Part shown: positions 33,682 through 42,634 of the stretch, piece after piece
Numbering within the stretch: position 1 is the first letter of the stretch
Layout: the number at the start of each line of letters is the position of its first letter
Assembly (NCBI GenBank): GCA_019309545.1
Contig: JAFDGA010000011.1
Coordinates: 1 to 57,491, forward strand
Length of the DNA: 57,491 nucleotides
DNA from: Deltaproteobacteria bacterium
Lineage (GTDB): Bacteria > Desulfobacterota > Desulfobaccia > Desulfobaccales > Desulfobaccaceae
Direction: 5' to 3'
The notes under the pieces: generated by a model
Seen by the model: the letters and a program-made list of their open reading frames with translations, nothing else
Database searches by the model: none
What the model was told of the DNA's origin: nothing
Translations under genes and position numbers: made by a program

Positions 33682-34404
33682 ATGAAAAAACCCTTGATTG
33701 TTTGGCTTCTGATCACTGCCCTGGTCATTATGAGCTGTGCCACCTATCAGCCCCGGGTGACTCCGTTTAAGTTGCCCCAGGCTTACCCCAACGTGCAGCA
33801 AATTAATGGTACCTTTGTCGCCGCCCGGGCCTGGAATCAGGAGGAAGAAGCCCGGGCCGCCTTTGGCTTCAACATCATTAAGGCCGGGCTGTTGCCGGTG
33901 CAAGTGGTTTTTGACAACCAGGGTACCCAAACTTTGCAGATCAATCCTGGCCAGACTTTTTTAGTTAATAATTATAATGAATTATTCCCGGTACTGGAGG
34001 ACCAGATTGCTTATGATCGGGTCAGCCAGGCTACTGACTTCCCGGAAGCGGTACGCGGTTTTACCAAAGGGGCATTATTAGGTGGGGCTGCTGGCGCTCT
34101 CATCGGCGCGGCTGTTGGTGTGGTGGCCGGACGTGAGGCGGGAGAATACGCCATGCGCGGGGCAGTGGCCGGGGCCGCTTCTGGCGCGGTCCTGGGAGCC
34201 GGGGCCGGGGGCAGCTCAGAACTAGGCCGCACCATAACCGAGGACCTTTATAACCGTACCCTTTCCAACAACCCTATCAAGCCGCAGGAAGTGGCCCAAG
34301 GCATTATCCTGTTTCCGGCCGAAGCCGGCCGTCCGGAGATCCTGAGATTGCAACTGAAAGAAAAAGAGACCGAGAAAACCTATAATCTCAACCTGATCCT
34401 TTAA
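33682..34404 (+). CDS. lipoprotein with glycine-zipper region
   Basis: The 240-residue protein has a lipoprotein signal: positively charged start (MKKPL), hydrophobic core and lipobox VIMSC with Cys19. Residues 130-180 are a Gly/Ala zipper (GALLGGAAGALIGAAVGVVA, then GAVAGAASGAVLGAGAGG) that could form membrane-embedded helices. A C-terminal beta-rich segment ends LRLQLKEKETEKTYNLNLIL. It should be anchored to the outer or inner membrane. Family function unknown. GGAG eight bases before the ATG supports the start. Confidence 0.75.
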   Translation: MKKPLIVWLLITALVIMSCATYQPRVTPFKLPQAYPNVQQINGTFVAARAWNQEEEARAAFGFNIIKAGLLPVQVVFDNQGTQTLQINPGQTFLVNNYNELFPVLEDQIAYDRVSQATDFPEAVRGFTKGALLGGAAGALIGAAVGVVAGREAGEYAMRGAVAGAASGAVLGAGAGGSSELGRTITEDLYNRTLSNNPIKPQEVAQGIILFPAEAGRPEILRLQLKEKETEKTYNLNLIL

Positions 34405-34445
34405 CCTTGACTATTGGGGGGTCGGTCCGCTAACTGTGAGATGAC

Positions 34446-34637
34446 ATGCCATTTACGCAAGTTATTGATATGACGCGGCTGAAAGAGGATTTTATCAAAG
34501 AGAACATGAAATTAATCCCCCCGGAATTCCAGCCCTATGCCGATGCCTGGAAAGTTTCCGCGGCCCATTTTGTGGATCTGTTTTTGGAGTATCTGGATCG
34601 ACAGGGACTGGAAATTTCCTTTAAACAGCGCCTCTGA
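34446..34637 (+). CDS. small hypothetical protein (63 residues)
   Basis: A short helical protein, MPFTQVIDMTRLKEDF..., with an aromatic-rich middle (FQPYADAWKVSAAHFVDLFL). It is 41 nt after the lipoprotein on the same strand. I do not recognise a family. Codon use resembles its neighbours, which supports it as a real gene. The 134 nt after it (34638-34771) carry no gene. Confidence 0.5.
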   Translation: MPFTQVIDMTRLKEDFIKENMKLIPPEFQPYADAWKVSAAHFVDLFLEYLDRQGLEISFKQRL

Positions 34638-34771
34638 GGCGAATTACCGCGTTTTACCGGGGCTCGGTGCTAAGGCCAATTTCAGGTCGGCGCCGTTAGT
34701 AGCTCTGAATAAAGGGAAATTTTTGTAATTTTGTTCACTAAACGGAAACCCGCAGGGGGAGACGATTAAGC

Positions 34772-35932
<1,161 letters not shown>

Positions 35933-35989
35933 CCGGTGTCGTGGGGCGCATTCTCTAACGACTATTGGATAAGAGCAGAAGGCGACAAA

Positions 35990-36862
35990 ATGAGCGTTTT
36001 GGTAGATAAAGATACTCGACTGGTGGTGCAAGGGATTACCGGCAAGGAAGGGTCGTTTCATACCCGGCAGTGTGTGGAATATGGCACGAACGTGGTGGCC
36101 GGGGTGACGCCGGGCAAAGGCGGCCAGCAGATGGACGACATCCCGGTTTTTAATACCGTGAAGCAGGCGGTGGCCCAGACCGGGGCCAATACTTCGATGA
36201 TTTTTGTGCCGCCGGCCTTTGCCGCTGACGCCATCCTGGAGGCGGCGGAGGCCGGGATCAGGGTAATTGTCTGCATTACCGAGGGCATTCCCACCCTGGA
36301 CATGGTAAAGGTGGCCCGCTATCTGGAGGGCACCGATATTCGGCTGATCGGCCCCAACTGCCCGGGGATCATCTCTCCGGGTCAGGCCAAGGTCGGCATC
36401 ATGCCCGGTCCGATCCATCAACCGGGCCCCATCGGGTTGGTCTCCCGCAGCGGCACCCTGACCTATGAGGCGGTTTATCAGTTGACTTTGCAGGGGCTGG
36501 GGCAATCTACCTGCGTGGGCATCGGCGGCGATCCGATCATCGGCACCAGCTTTATTGATATGCTTCGATTGTTTCAGGCCGATCCCCAGACCACGGGCAT
36601 TGTCTTAATCGGCGAGATCGGCGGCACGGCCGAGGAAGAGGCCGCGGCCTTAATCCAGACGCAGGTCACCAAGCCGGTGGTGGCCTTCATTGCCGGGCAG
36701 ACCGCACCGCCGGGGAAACGCATGGGCCACGCCGGGGCCATCATTTCCGGAGGCAGCGGCAAGGCCGCGGATAAAATTGCCGCCCTGGAAGCCGCCGGGG
36801 TTAGCGTAGTCCGCAATATCGGCGAACTAGGGGCTATCTGCAAGAAGGTAATGGGCACCTGA
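35990..36862 (+). CDS. sucD: succinate--CoA ligase (ADP-forming) subunit alpha
   Basis: From ATG 35990 (AGAAGGCGAC upstream) the protein has 290 residues; the open frame begins at 35936, but the extra 18 residues are not family-like. The CoA-binding Rossmann domain starts [20 protein letters not shown]. The phosphorylated histidine lies in [11 protein letters not shown] at His247, near the known position in E. coli SucD. Pairs with sucC 57 nt upstream. It supplies substrate-level ATP in the tricarboxylic acid cycle or in a reversed cycle branch. Confidence 0.96.
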   Translation: MSVLVDKDTRLVVQGITGKEGSFHTRQCVEYGTNVVAGVTPGKGGQQMDDIPVFNTVKQAVAQTGANTSMIFVPPAFAADAILEAAEAGIRVIVCITEGIPTLDMVKVARYLEGTDIRLIGPNCPGIISPGQAKVGIMPGPIHQPGPIGLVSRSGTLTYEAVYQLTLQGLGQSTCVGIGGDPIIGTSFIDMLRLFQADPQTTGIVLIGEIGGTAEEEAAALIQTQVTKPVVAFIAGQTAPPGKRMGHAGAIISGGSGKAADKIAALEAAGVSVVRNIGELGAICKKVMGT

Positions 36863-36869
36863 CCGCTGC

Positions 36870-37454
36870 ATGAAAATTCTTTTACACATCTGTTGCGCGC
36901 CGTGCGCCCTTTACCCGCAGCAGGTGCTCAGCGCCGCCGGGATGGGGGTGCACGGCTATTTTTATAACCCTAACATTCAGCCTTATCAGGAGTTTGAGCG
37001 GCGACTGAAAGCTCTGGAAGATTACGCGATGTCTTCGCATCTGCCCCTGATCGTTGATCGGCGTTATGATCTGGAGGAATTTCTGCGCCTCATGGTTTTC
37101 CGGGAACACCAGCGCTGCCGGATCTGTTACCATTTGCGACTCAAGGGTACTGCCCACATTGCCCGGCATGGCAAGTTCGATGCCTTTACCACCACCCTGC
37201 TCTATAGCAAACAGCAGCAACATGAGCTGATCCGGGAGATCGGCGAACAGGTCGGCCAAGAATTGGGGGTGCCCTTTTACTATCAGGATTTTCGACCGGG
37301 CTGGAAGCAAGGCATAGAGGAATCTAAGCGACTCGGGCTTTATCGCCAGAGTTACTGTGGTTGTATTTACAGCGAACGGGATCGGTACTATCATCCCGAA
37401 AGGATAGTTTCACGCCGAGACGCCAAGTCGCAAAGATGCCATGAGGAGAAGTGA
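36870..37454 (+). CDS. queH: epoxyqueuosine reductase QueH
   Basis: The 194-residue protein begins with the Cys motif HICCAPC (C8, C9, C12) and carries CRICYHLRL and, near the end, SYCGCIYSE, the cysteine pairs of QueH (DUF208), plus KQQQHELI. QueH reduces epoxyqueuosine to queuosine in tRNA and replaces the cobalamin enzyme QueG. The last 15 residues (VSRRDAKSQRCHEEK) are encoded by an intergenic repeat, so the native protein probably ended near the SERDRYY segment. Confidence 0.9.
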   Translation: MKILLHICCAPCALYPQQVLSAAGMGVHGYFYNPNIQPYQEFERRLKALEDYAMSSHLPLIVDRRYDLEEFLRLMVFREHQRCRICYHLRLKGTAHIARHGKFDAFTTTLLYSKQQQHELIREIGEQVGQELGVPFYYQDFRPGWKQGIEESKRLGLYRQSYCGCIYSERDRYYHPERIVSRRDAKSQRCHEEK

Positions 37455-37483
37455 TTCTAACCCCCTTGGCGTGTTAGCGTAAG
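37409..37483. repeat. imperfect inverted repeat overlapping the 3' end of queH
   Basis: TTCACGCCGAGACGCCAAG on the left and CTTGGCGTGTTAGCGTAAG on the right are imperfect inverted copies. They flank CGCAAAGATGCCATGAGG, the type of sequence seen in dispersed repeats of many bacteria. It supplies the queH stop codon and lies between queH and the cobA-hemD fusion. Confidence 0.6.
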
Positions 37484-37488
37484 CGGAA

Positions 37489-39027
37489 ATGACCGAACAC
37501 ACTAAAGGCATAGTCTATCTGGTGGGCGCTGGTCCGGGCGATCCGGGGCTGATTACCCGGCGGGGGCTAGAGGTGCTGCAGCAGGCCGACTGTGTGGTTT
37601 ATGATTATCTGGCCAACGAGGGCCTGCTTGCGGCCGCGCCTGTCGAGGCTGAAATCATCTTTGTCGGCAAGCGCGGCGGCGATCATACCCGGAGCCAGAA
37701 CGAAATCAACCAGTTATTGGTGGAAAAGGCTCGGGCTGGTATGAAAGTCGTGCGCCTCAAGGGCGGCGATCCCTATATTTTTGGCCGCGGGGGAGAAGAA
37801 GCCGAGGAGTTGGCTCAACACCGCATCCCTTTTGAAGTGGTGCCGGGAATCAGCTCAGCCGTAGCGGTACCGGCTTACGCCGGCATTCCCCTGACTCACC
37901 GGCGCTATGCCTCTTTAGTATCTTTTATTACCGGCCACGAAGACCCCGCCAAACCGGAAAGCGCCATCCCCTGGGAGGTTCTGGCCCAAAGCCCCGGCAC
38001 CCTGGTCTTTCTGATGGGAGTAAAAAACCTGGCGGAAATTACCCGGCAATTACAAACCAGGGGCAAATCGGCCCAGACCCCGGCCGCGGTGATTCAGCGA
38101 GGTACGACACCGGCGCAACGCACGGTAACCGGCACGCTTGAAGACATCGCCAACCTAGTACAGGCCGCGGGCCTGGCGCCCCCGGCCATTCTGGTGGTCG
38201 GCGAGGTAGTGCAGTTGCGGCCGCAACTTAACTGGTTCGAAACGCGGCCGCTGTGGGGCAAGCGCATCGTGGTGACCCGCTCCCGGGACCAGGCCAGCGC
38301 CTTTGTCAAACTCCTGGCGGAACAGGGAGCAACCTGCCTGGAGGTCCCCACCATCCAGATTCAACCCCCGGATAGCTATGCCGACCTGGATCAGGCCTTG
38401 CGTCAGCTAAGCCGCTATGACTGGCTGATTCTGACCAGCACCAACGGGGTCAAGGCCTTTATGGTCCGCCTGTTCCAGTCCGGACAGGATGTCCGGGCTT
38501 TAGGCAGCCTGAAAATCGCTGCCATCGGCGCGGCTACGGCCCAGGCTTTAAGGGAATATGGGCTGATAGCGGATTGTGTGCCCACTGATTATCGGGCTGA
38601 GGGTCTGGTAGAAAGCCTGACCCCCCAGATTCGCCCTGGCAGTATGATCGTGCTGCCGCGGGCCCAGGTAGCCCGGGAACTATTGCCTCAGGAACTGGAG
38701 AAACGGGGGGTGCTGGTACATGTGGTGCCAGCCTATAAAACCGTTCCAGCGCCGGGTTTACCTCCCGAAGCCGAGGTCCTGTTTCAGCAAAGCCAGGTGG
38801 ACGTTTTGACCTTTACCAGTTCGTCAACGGTGACCCACTTTGCCGCCCTGGTCGGAGAGGCGCGTTTTCCCGAACTGGCGGCGGATACGATAATCGCGGC
38901 AATCGGTCCGATCACCGCCCAGACTCTGGAAAGATATGGTCTGCATGCTCAGATTCAGCCCCAGAACTACACCATTCCGGACCTGACCAGGGCGATCGTC
39001 GCCTATTTTCAAAATGGCCAGGGATGA
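37489..39027 (+). CDS. cobA-hemD: uroporphyrinogen-III C-methyltransferase / uroporphyrinogen-III synthase fusion (CobA-HemD)
   Basis: The 512-residue bifunctional enzyme has residues 1-245 as the SAM-dependent methyltransferase (VGAGPGDPGLITRRGLEVL; KRGGDHTRSQNEIN; RLKGGDPYIFGRGGEE; VPGISSAVAVPAYAGIPLTH). Residues 255-512 form the HemD synthase (GKRIVVTRSRDQASAFVKLL to TFTSSSTVTHF). It makes precorrin-2 from hydroxymethylbilane, feeding siroheme, heme d1 or cobalamin. This fusion is common in anaerobes. The stop overlaps the helicase start (ATGA). Confidence 0.95.
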   Translation: MTEHTKGIVYLVGAGPGDPGLITRRGLEVLQQADCVVYDYLANEGLLAAAPVEAEIIFVGKRGGDHTRSQNEINQLLVEKARAGMKVVRLKGGDPYIFGRGGEEAEELAQHRIPFEVVPGISSAVAVPAYAGIPLTHRRYASLVSFITGHEDPAKPESAIPWEVLAQSPGTLVFLMGVKNLAEITRQLQTRGKSAQTPAAVIQRGTTPAQRTVTGTLEDIANLVQAAGLAPPAILVVGEVVQLRPQLNWFETRPLWGKRIVVTRSRDQASAFVKLLAEQGATCLEVPTIQIQPPDSYADLDQALRQLSRYDWLILTSTNGVKAFMVRLFQSGQDVRALGSLKIAAIGAATAQALREYGLIADCVPTDYRAEGLVESLTPQIRPGSMIVLPRAQVARELLPQELEKRGVLVHVVPAYKTVPAPGLPPEAEVLFQQSQVDVLTFTSSSTVTHFAALVGEARFPELAADTIIAAIGPITAQTLERYGLHAQIQPQNYTIPDLTRAIVAYFQNGQG

Positions 39028-41006
39028 AACACCTTAAGTCTTTGAGTAATAGAGGTAACCAGCCTGGCCCAATCATTGGGCCGTCTCCTCCCCATATCGA
39101 TTATCGCCGGGAGCTGAACCCGGCTCAATTTGAGGCGGTGACCACTTTGGAAGGGCCGGTTTTGGTGATTGCCGGTGCCGGCAGCGGCAAGACCCGGACC
39201 CTGGTATACCGCTTGGCTTATCTGGTGGAGTCGGGCGTGCCCCCCGGGGCGATTCTCTTGCTCACTTTTACCCGCAAGGCTTCTCAAGAAATGCTGGCTC
39301 GAGCCGCGCAGTTGATTGACCGGCCGCTTCACGAGGTGGCAGGCGGCACCTTCCACTCGGTCTGTCATCGTTGGCTGCGGCGCTATGGGACACGGCTGGG
39401 CTATGACTCCGGCTTTACCATTTTAGACCGCAGCGACCAGGGCGACCTGCTGCAACTGCTGCGGGAGCCATTAAAAATTAAGGCCGGTCCCGGCCAGTTT
39501 CCCCGTAAAGAGACCATTGCCGAACTGTTCGGGGCCATGGTCAATAAAAATCTTCCTTTAGAAACCCTGTTGGCTCAGAATTATCCTCAGTTTTTGCATC
39601 TGGCCGAGCCCTTACAACAACTGCAGGAATTATATCGGCGTCATAAACGGGAACATCAGCTATTGGATTACGATGATCTATTGGTGGAAGGCAAGCGCCT
39701 GCTGGAAGCGCATCCCGACCTGCGCCAGAGGTTATCGGAACGTTATCGCTACATCATGGTTGATGAATATCAGGACACCAACCACCTGCAAGCCGAACTG
39801 GTGCGGTTGGTCGCCTTTAGCCACGATAATGTCATGGCGGTGGGTGACGACTCCCAGTCGATTTATTCCTTCCGGGGGGCAAACTTTAGGAATATCATGG
39901 AATTCCCGCGCCTGTTTCCCGGCACCCAGATCATCAAATTGGAGGAAAATTATCGCAGTACCCAGCCGATTCTGGATCTGGCCAATACCATCATCGCCCA
40001 GGCGCATGAGAAATATACCAAGTGCCTGTTCACCCAGAAGAAAGAAGGTCCCAAACCGTACCTGTTAAGGGCGGGCAGCGAAAACGAGCAGTCCCAACAG
40101 GTCTGCAACTTAGTTACCGAACTGCTGGACCAGGGCCTGTCGCTGAGCCAGATGGCAGTGCTGTTTCGGGCCGCTTATCATTCCTTTGATCTGGAGATCG
40201 AACTGTTGCGCCATCAGGTGCCGTTCATGAAGTTCGGCGGCTTTAAGTTCATGGAAAGCGCCCATATCAAAGATCTCCTGTCCTATCTGCGGGTGGTGGC
40301 CAACCCCCGCGACCCCATCAGCTGGAATCGCCTGTTGCAACTGGTCCCGGGGGTAGGCAAAAAAACCAGCCAGAAATTGCTGACCCTGCTGAAGCAGGAG
40401 GATTTTACCCTACTCTCCGCCCTAGCCTGGTTGAATGCCCAGAAAGGTTCCAGGCAGGGTCTTAAATCATTGGCCGAACTTTTGGCCCAGTTGAACGAGC
40501 CGACGCTCAGCCCGGCTACCCAGCTCAACCTGGCCCTCGCCCATTATGAGCCGATTCTCAAGAGCCGTTTTGACGATTATCCCAAGCGTTTCCGAGACCT
40601 GGAACATCTGGTGACCATTACCGCCCGATATCGGCAACTGGGTAATCTGTTAAACGACCTTACCCTGGAGCCGCCCACCAGCCTGGCCGATGTTACTCAG
40701 GAACGGGGGGACTATTTAAACCTGTCCACCATCCATTCCGCCAAGGGCCTGGAGTGGGAGGCGGTATTAATCATCTGGGCCGCGGAAGGACGTTTCCCGT
40801 CCAGCTATTCACAGGATAATGAGGAAGACCTGGAGGAGGAACGGCGGCTGATGTATGTCGCCGCCACTCGGGCCCGCACGTACCTATTTATCATTTTCCC
40901 CGCGGTTAGTTATAATAGATATTTGGGGACCACCTATAACGAGGTCTCCCGCTTTGTCCAGGACTTGCCGGATTGGATTCTGACCAAGATGAGGATAGAT
41001 CCATGA
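39024..41006 (+). CDS. UvrD/Rep-family (PcrA-like) ATP-dependent DNA helicase
   Basis: The 660-residue SF1A helicase has a Q motif (LNPAQFEAVTTLEGPVLVIA), Walker A AGAGSGKT (50-57) and motif Ia LTFTRKASQEML. Motif II is VDEYQDTNHLQ, motif III VGDDSQSIYSFRGA, motif IV KLEENYRST, and LSTIHSAKGLEWEAV with MYVAATRAR are motifs V and VI. It has the length of PcrA/Rep and no nuclease domain. Role in replication restart or repair. ATGA overlaps on both sides bind it to cobA-hemD and the radical SAM gene in one operon. Confidence 0.92.
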   Translation: MKHLKSLSNRGNQPGPIIGPSPPHIDYRRELNPAQFEAVTTLEGPVLVIAGAGSGKTRTLVYRLAYLVESGVPPGAILLLTFTRKASQEMLARAAQLIDRPLHEVAGGTFHSVCHRWLRRYGTRLGYDSGFTILDRSDQGDLLQLLREPLKIKAGPGQFPRKETIAELFGAMVNKNLPLETLLAQNYPQFLHLAEPLQQLQELYRRHKREHQLLDYDDLLVEGKRLLEAHPDLRQRLSERYRYIMVDEYQDTNHLQAELVRLVAFSHDNVMAVGDDSQSIYSFRGANFRNIMEFPRLFPGTQIIKLEENYRSTQPILDLANTIIAQAHEKYTKCLFTQKKEGPKPYLLRAGSENEQSQQVCNLVTELLDQGLSLSQMAVLFRAAYHSFDLEIELLRHQVPFMKFGGFKFMESAHIKDLLSYLRVVANPRDPISWNRLLQLVPGVGKKTSQKLLTLLKQEDFTLLSALAWLNAQKGSRQGLKSLAELLAQLNEPTLSPATQLNLALAHYEPILKSRFDDYPKRFRDLEHLVTITARYRQLGNLLNDLTLEPPTSLADVTQERGDYLNLSTIHSAKGLEWEAVLIIWAAEGRFPSSYSQDNEEDLEEERRLMYVAATRARTYLFIIFPAVSYNRYLGTTYNEVSRFVQDLPDWILTKMRIDP

Positions 41007-41938
41007 ACAACTGGGAACCTGCCTACTTGGAGACCTATCGCCGGGGCATCCTGGAGCAGCGCATTAGTGCCGCGTATGAGATCATGTCCCAGTGCGAGAT
41101 CTGCCCGCATCAGTGCCATGTGGACCGGTTGCACGGCGAGCTGGGCCTTTGCAAAACCGGGGATAAGCCCATTATCGCCAGCTATGGGCCGCATTTTGGC
41201 GAGGAAGACCCGCTGGTCGGCAAAAACGGGTCAGGGACGATTTTCTTCACTAACTGCAATTTATACTGCATTTTCTGCCAGAATTGGGAAATCAGCCATG
41301 GCGGCGAGGGAACCGAGATCTCGGTGGAGAATCTGGCGGCGATTATGCTTGCCCTGCAAAAGCGGGGCTGCCATAATATAAATTTCGTAACCCCCTCCCA
41401 CCAGGTGCCGATGATTCTGGCGGCGCTGCCTGCGGCTATCCGGGGAGGCTTGCACGTCCCTCTGGTCTATAACTCGGGCGGCTACGACGCAGTGCCTACT
41501 CTGAAACTCCTGGATGGGGTTATTGACATTTATATGCCTGACTTCAAATTCTGGGATGCGAAGATTGCCGCGCAACTGACCTCGGCGCCGGATTATCCGG
41601 AAGTGGCGAGGGCGGCCTTAAAAGAGATGCATCGCCAGGTCGGGGATCTGGTGATGGACGAGGAGGGTATAGCCTACCGGGGTCTATTGGTGCGGCATCT
41701 GGTGCTGCCGGATGGCCTGGCCGGGACCCGAGAGATCATGAAGTTTTTGGCGGAGGAAATTTCTCCCAACACCTATATCAATGTCATGGGCCAGTATCGC
41801 CCTTGTGGTCGGGCCCATGAACATCCCTCGTTGAATCGCTTTATTACCGGACTGGAGCACCTCGAAGCCCAAAAAATCGCTCGGGAAGCCGGGCTGACCC
41901 GGTTAGATCAGCGGGAAAAGCTGTTCCGCTGGCTCTAG
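41003..41938 (+). CDS. radical SAM protein, PflX / pyruvate formate-lyase-activase-like (COG1313)
   Basis: ATG at 41003 overlaps the helicase stop and gives 311 residues; the frame is open a little upstream. The cluster motif is NCNLYCIFCQNW (CX3CX2C: C85, C89, C92). An N-terminal Cys set at C31, C34, C38 and C50 (CEICPHQCHV...GLC) may hold an auxiliary metal or cluster. PFL-activase-like features include YNSGGYDAV and MGQYRPCG. COG1313 proteins are named for similarity to Pfl activases, but their substrates are not known. Confidence 0.85.
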   Translation: MNNWEPAYLETYRRGILEQRISAAYEIMSQCEICPHQCHVDRLHGELGLCKTGDKPIIASYGPHFGEEDPLVGKNGSGTIFFTNCNLYCIFCQNWEISHGGEGTEISVENLAAIMLALQKRGCHNINFVTPSHQVPMILAALPAAIRGGLHVPLVYNSGGYDAVPTLKLLDGVIDIYMPDFKFWDAKIAAQLTSAPDYPEVARAALKEMHRQVGDLVMDEEGIAYRGLLVRHLVLPDGLAGTREIMKFLAEEISPNTYINVMGQYRPCGRAHEHPSLNRFITGLEHLEAQKIAREAGLTRLDQREKLFRWL

Positions 41939-41947
41939 GAACGCAAA

Positions 41948-42592
41948 GTGTCTCAAATATATGTCATTGGCGACATTCATGGTTGCCTGGGACCCCTGAA
42001 ACGTCTGATGGCCAAAGTTAAACCGGATCTCGATCACCACAAGCTAATCTTTATCGGCGATTATATTGACCGCGGTCCTGACTCGCGCCGCGTGATCGAT
42101 TACATCATCCATCTGAAGAAACACTATCCCCCGGAAAATATCATCTGTCTGATGGGCAACCACGAGCGCATGTTTTTGGATTTTCTAAATGGTGACAACC
42201 AACTGCTGTTTCTTATCAACGGGGGAAGAGCAACGCTGGAGAGTTATTGGGGGGAGAATTGGGAAAACCAACCCCGGCAATTGCCCTCTGAGCATTGGGA
42301 ATTTTTCCAGCAACTTAAGTTAATCTATGAAACAGAAGATTATATCTTTGTGCATGGCGGTCTCAAGCCCGGGATTCCCCTGGCCGAGCAGCAGGAAGAG
42401 GATGTCCTCTGGATCCGCGAGGAATTTCTGATTTGTTTGGATGACTTCGGTAAACGGGTGATCTTTGGCCATACGCCGTTTCCTAAGCCCTTTGTCTGGC
42501 CCAATAAAATCGGCATTGATACCGGGGCCGTTTATGGCAATTACTTGACCTGCTTAAAACTGCCGGAAGAGATCTTTTACTGGTCTCGTTAG
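41948..42592 (+). CDS. PPP-type serine/threonine phosphatase / metallophosphoesterase
   Basis: The 214-residue protein has the phosphoesterase signature: IYVIGDIHGCLGPL (D-x-H), FIGDYIDRGPDSRRV (GDxxDRG), LMGNHERMF (GNHE), then VHGG and IFGHTPFPKP. This resembles bacterial PPP phosphatases of the PrpA/PphA type; a diadenosine-tetraphosphatase (ApaH-like) role is an alternative. The GTG start at 41948 follows AGGAACGC. It is 10 nt downstream of the radical SAM gene. Confidence 0.88.
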   Translation: MSQIYVIGDIHGCLGPLKRLMAKVKPDLDHHKLIFIGDYIDRGPDSRRVIDYIIHLKKHYPPENIICLMGNHERMFLDFLNGDNQLLFLINGGRATLESYWGENWENQPRQLPSEHWEFFQQLKLIYETEDYIFVHGGLKPGIPLAEQQEEDVLWIREEFLICLDDFGKRVIFGHTPFPKPFVWPNKIGIDTGAVYGNYLTCLKLPEEIFYWSR

Positions 42593-42634
42593 ACCCCGCA
42601 AAGACCCGGGAAATTCGACTCAGGAGTCCATAAA

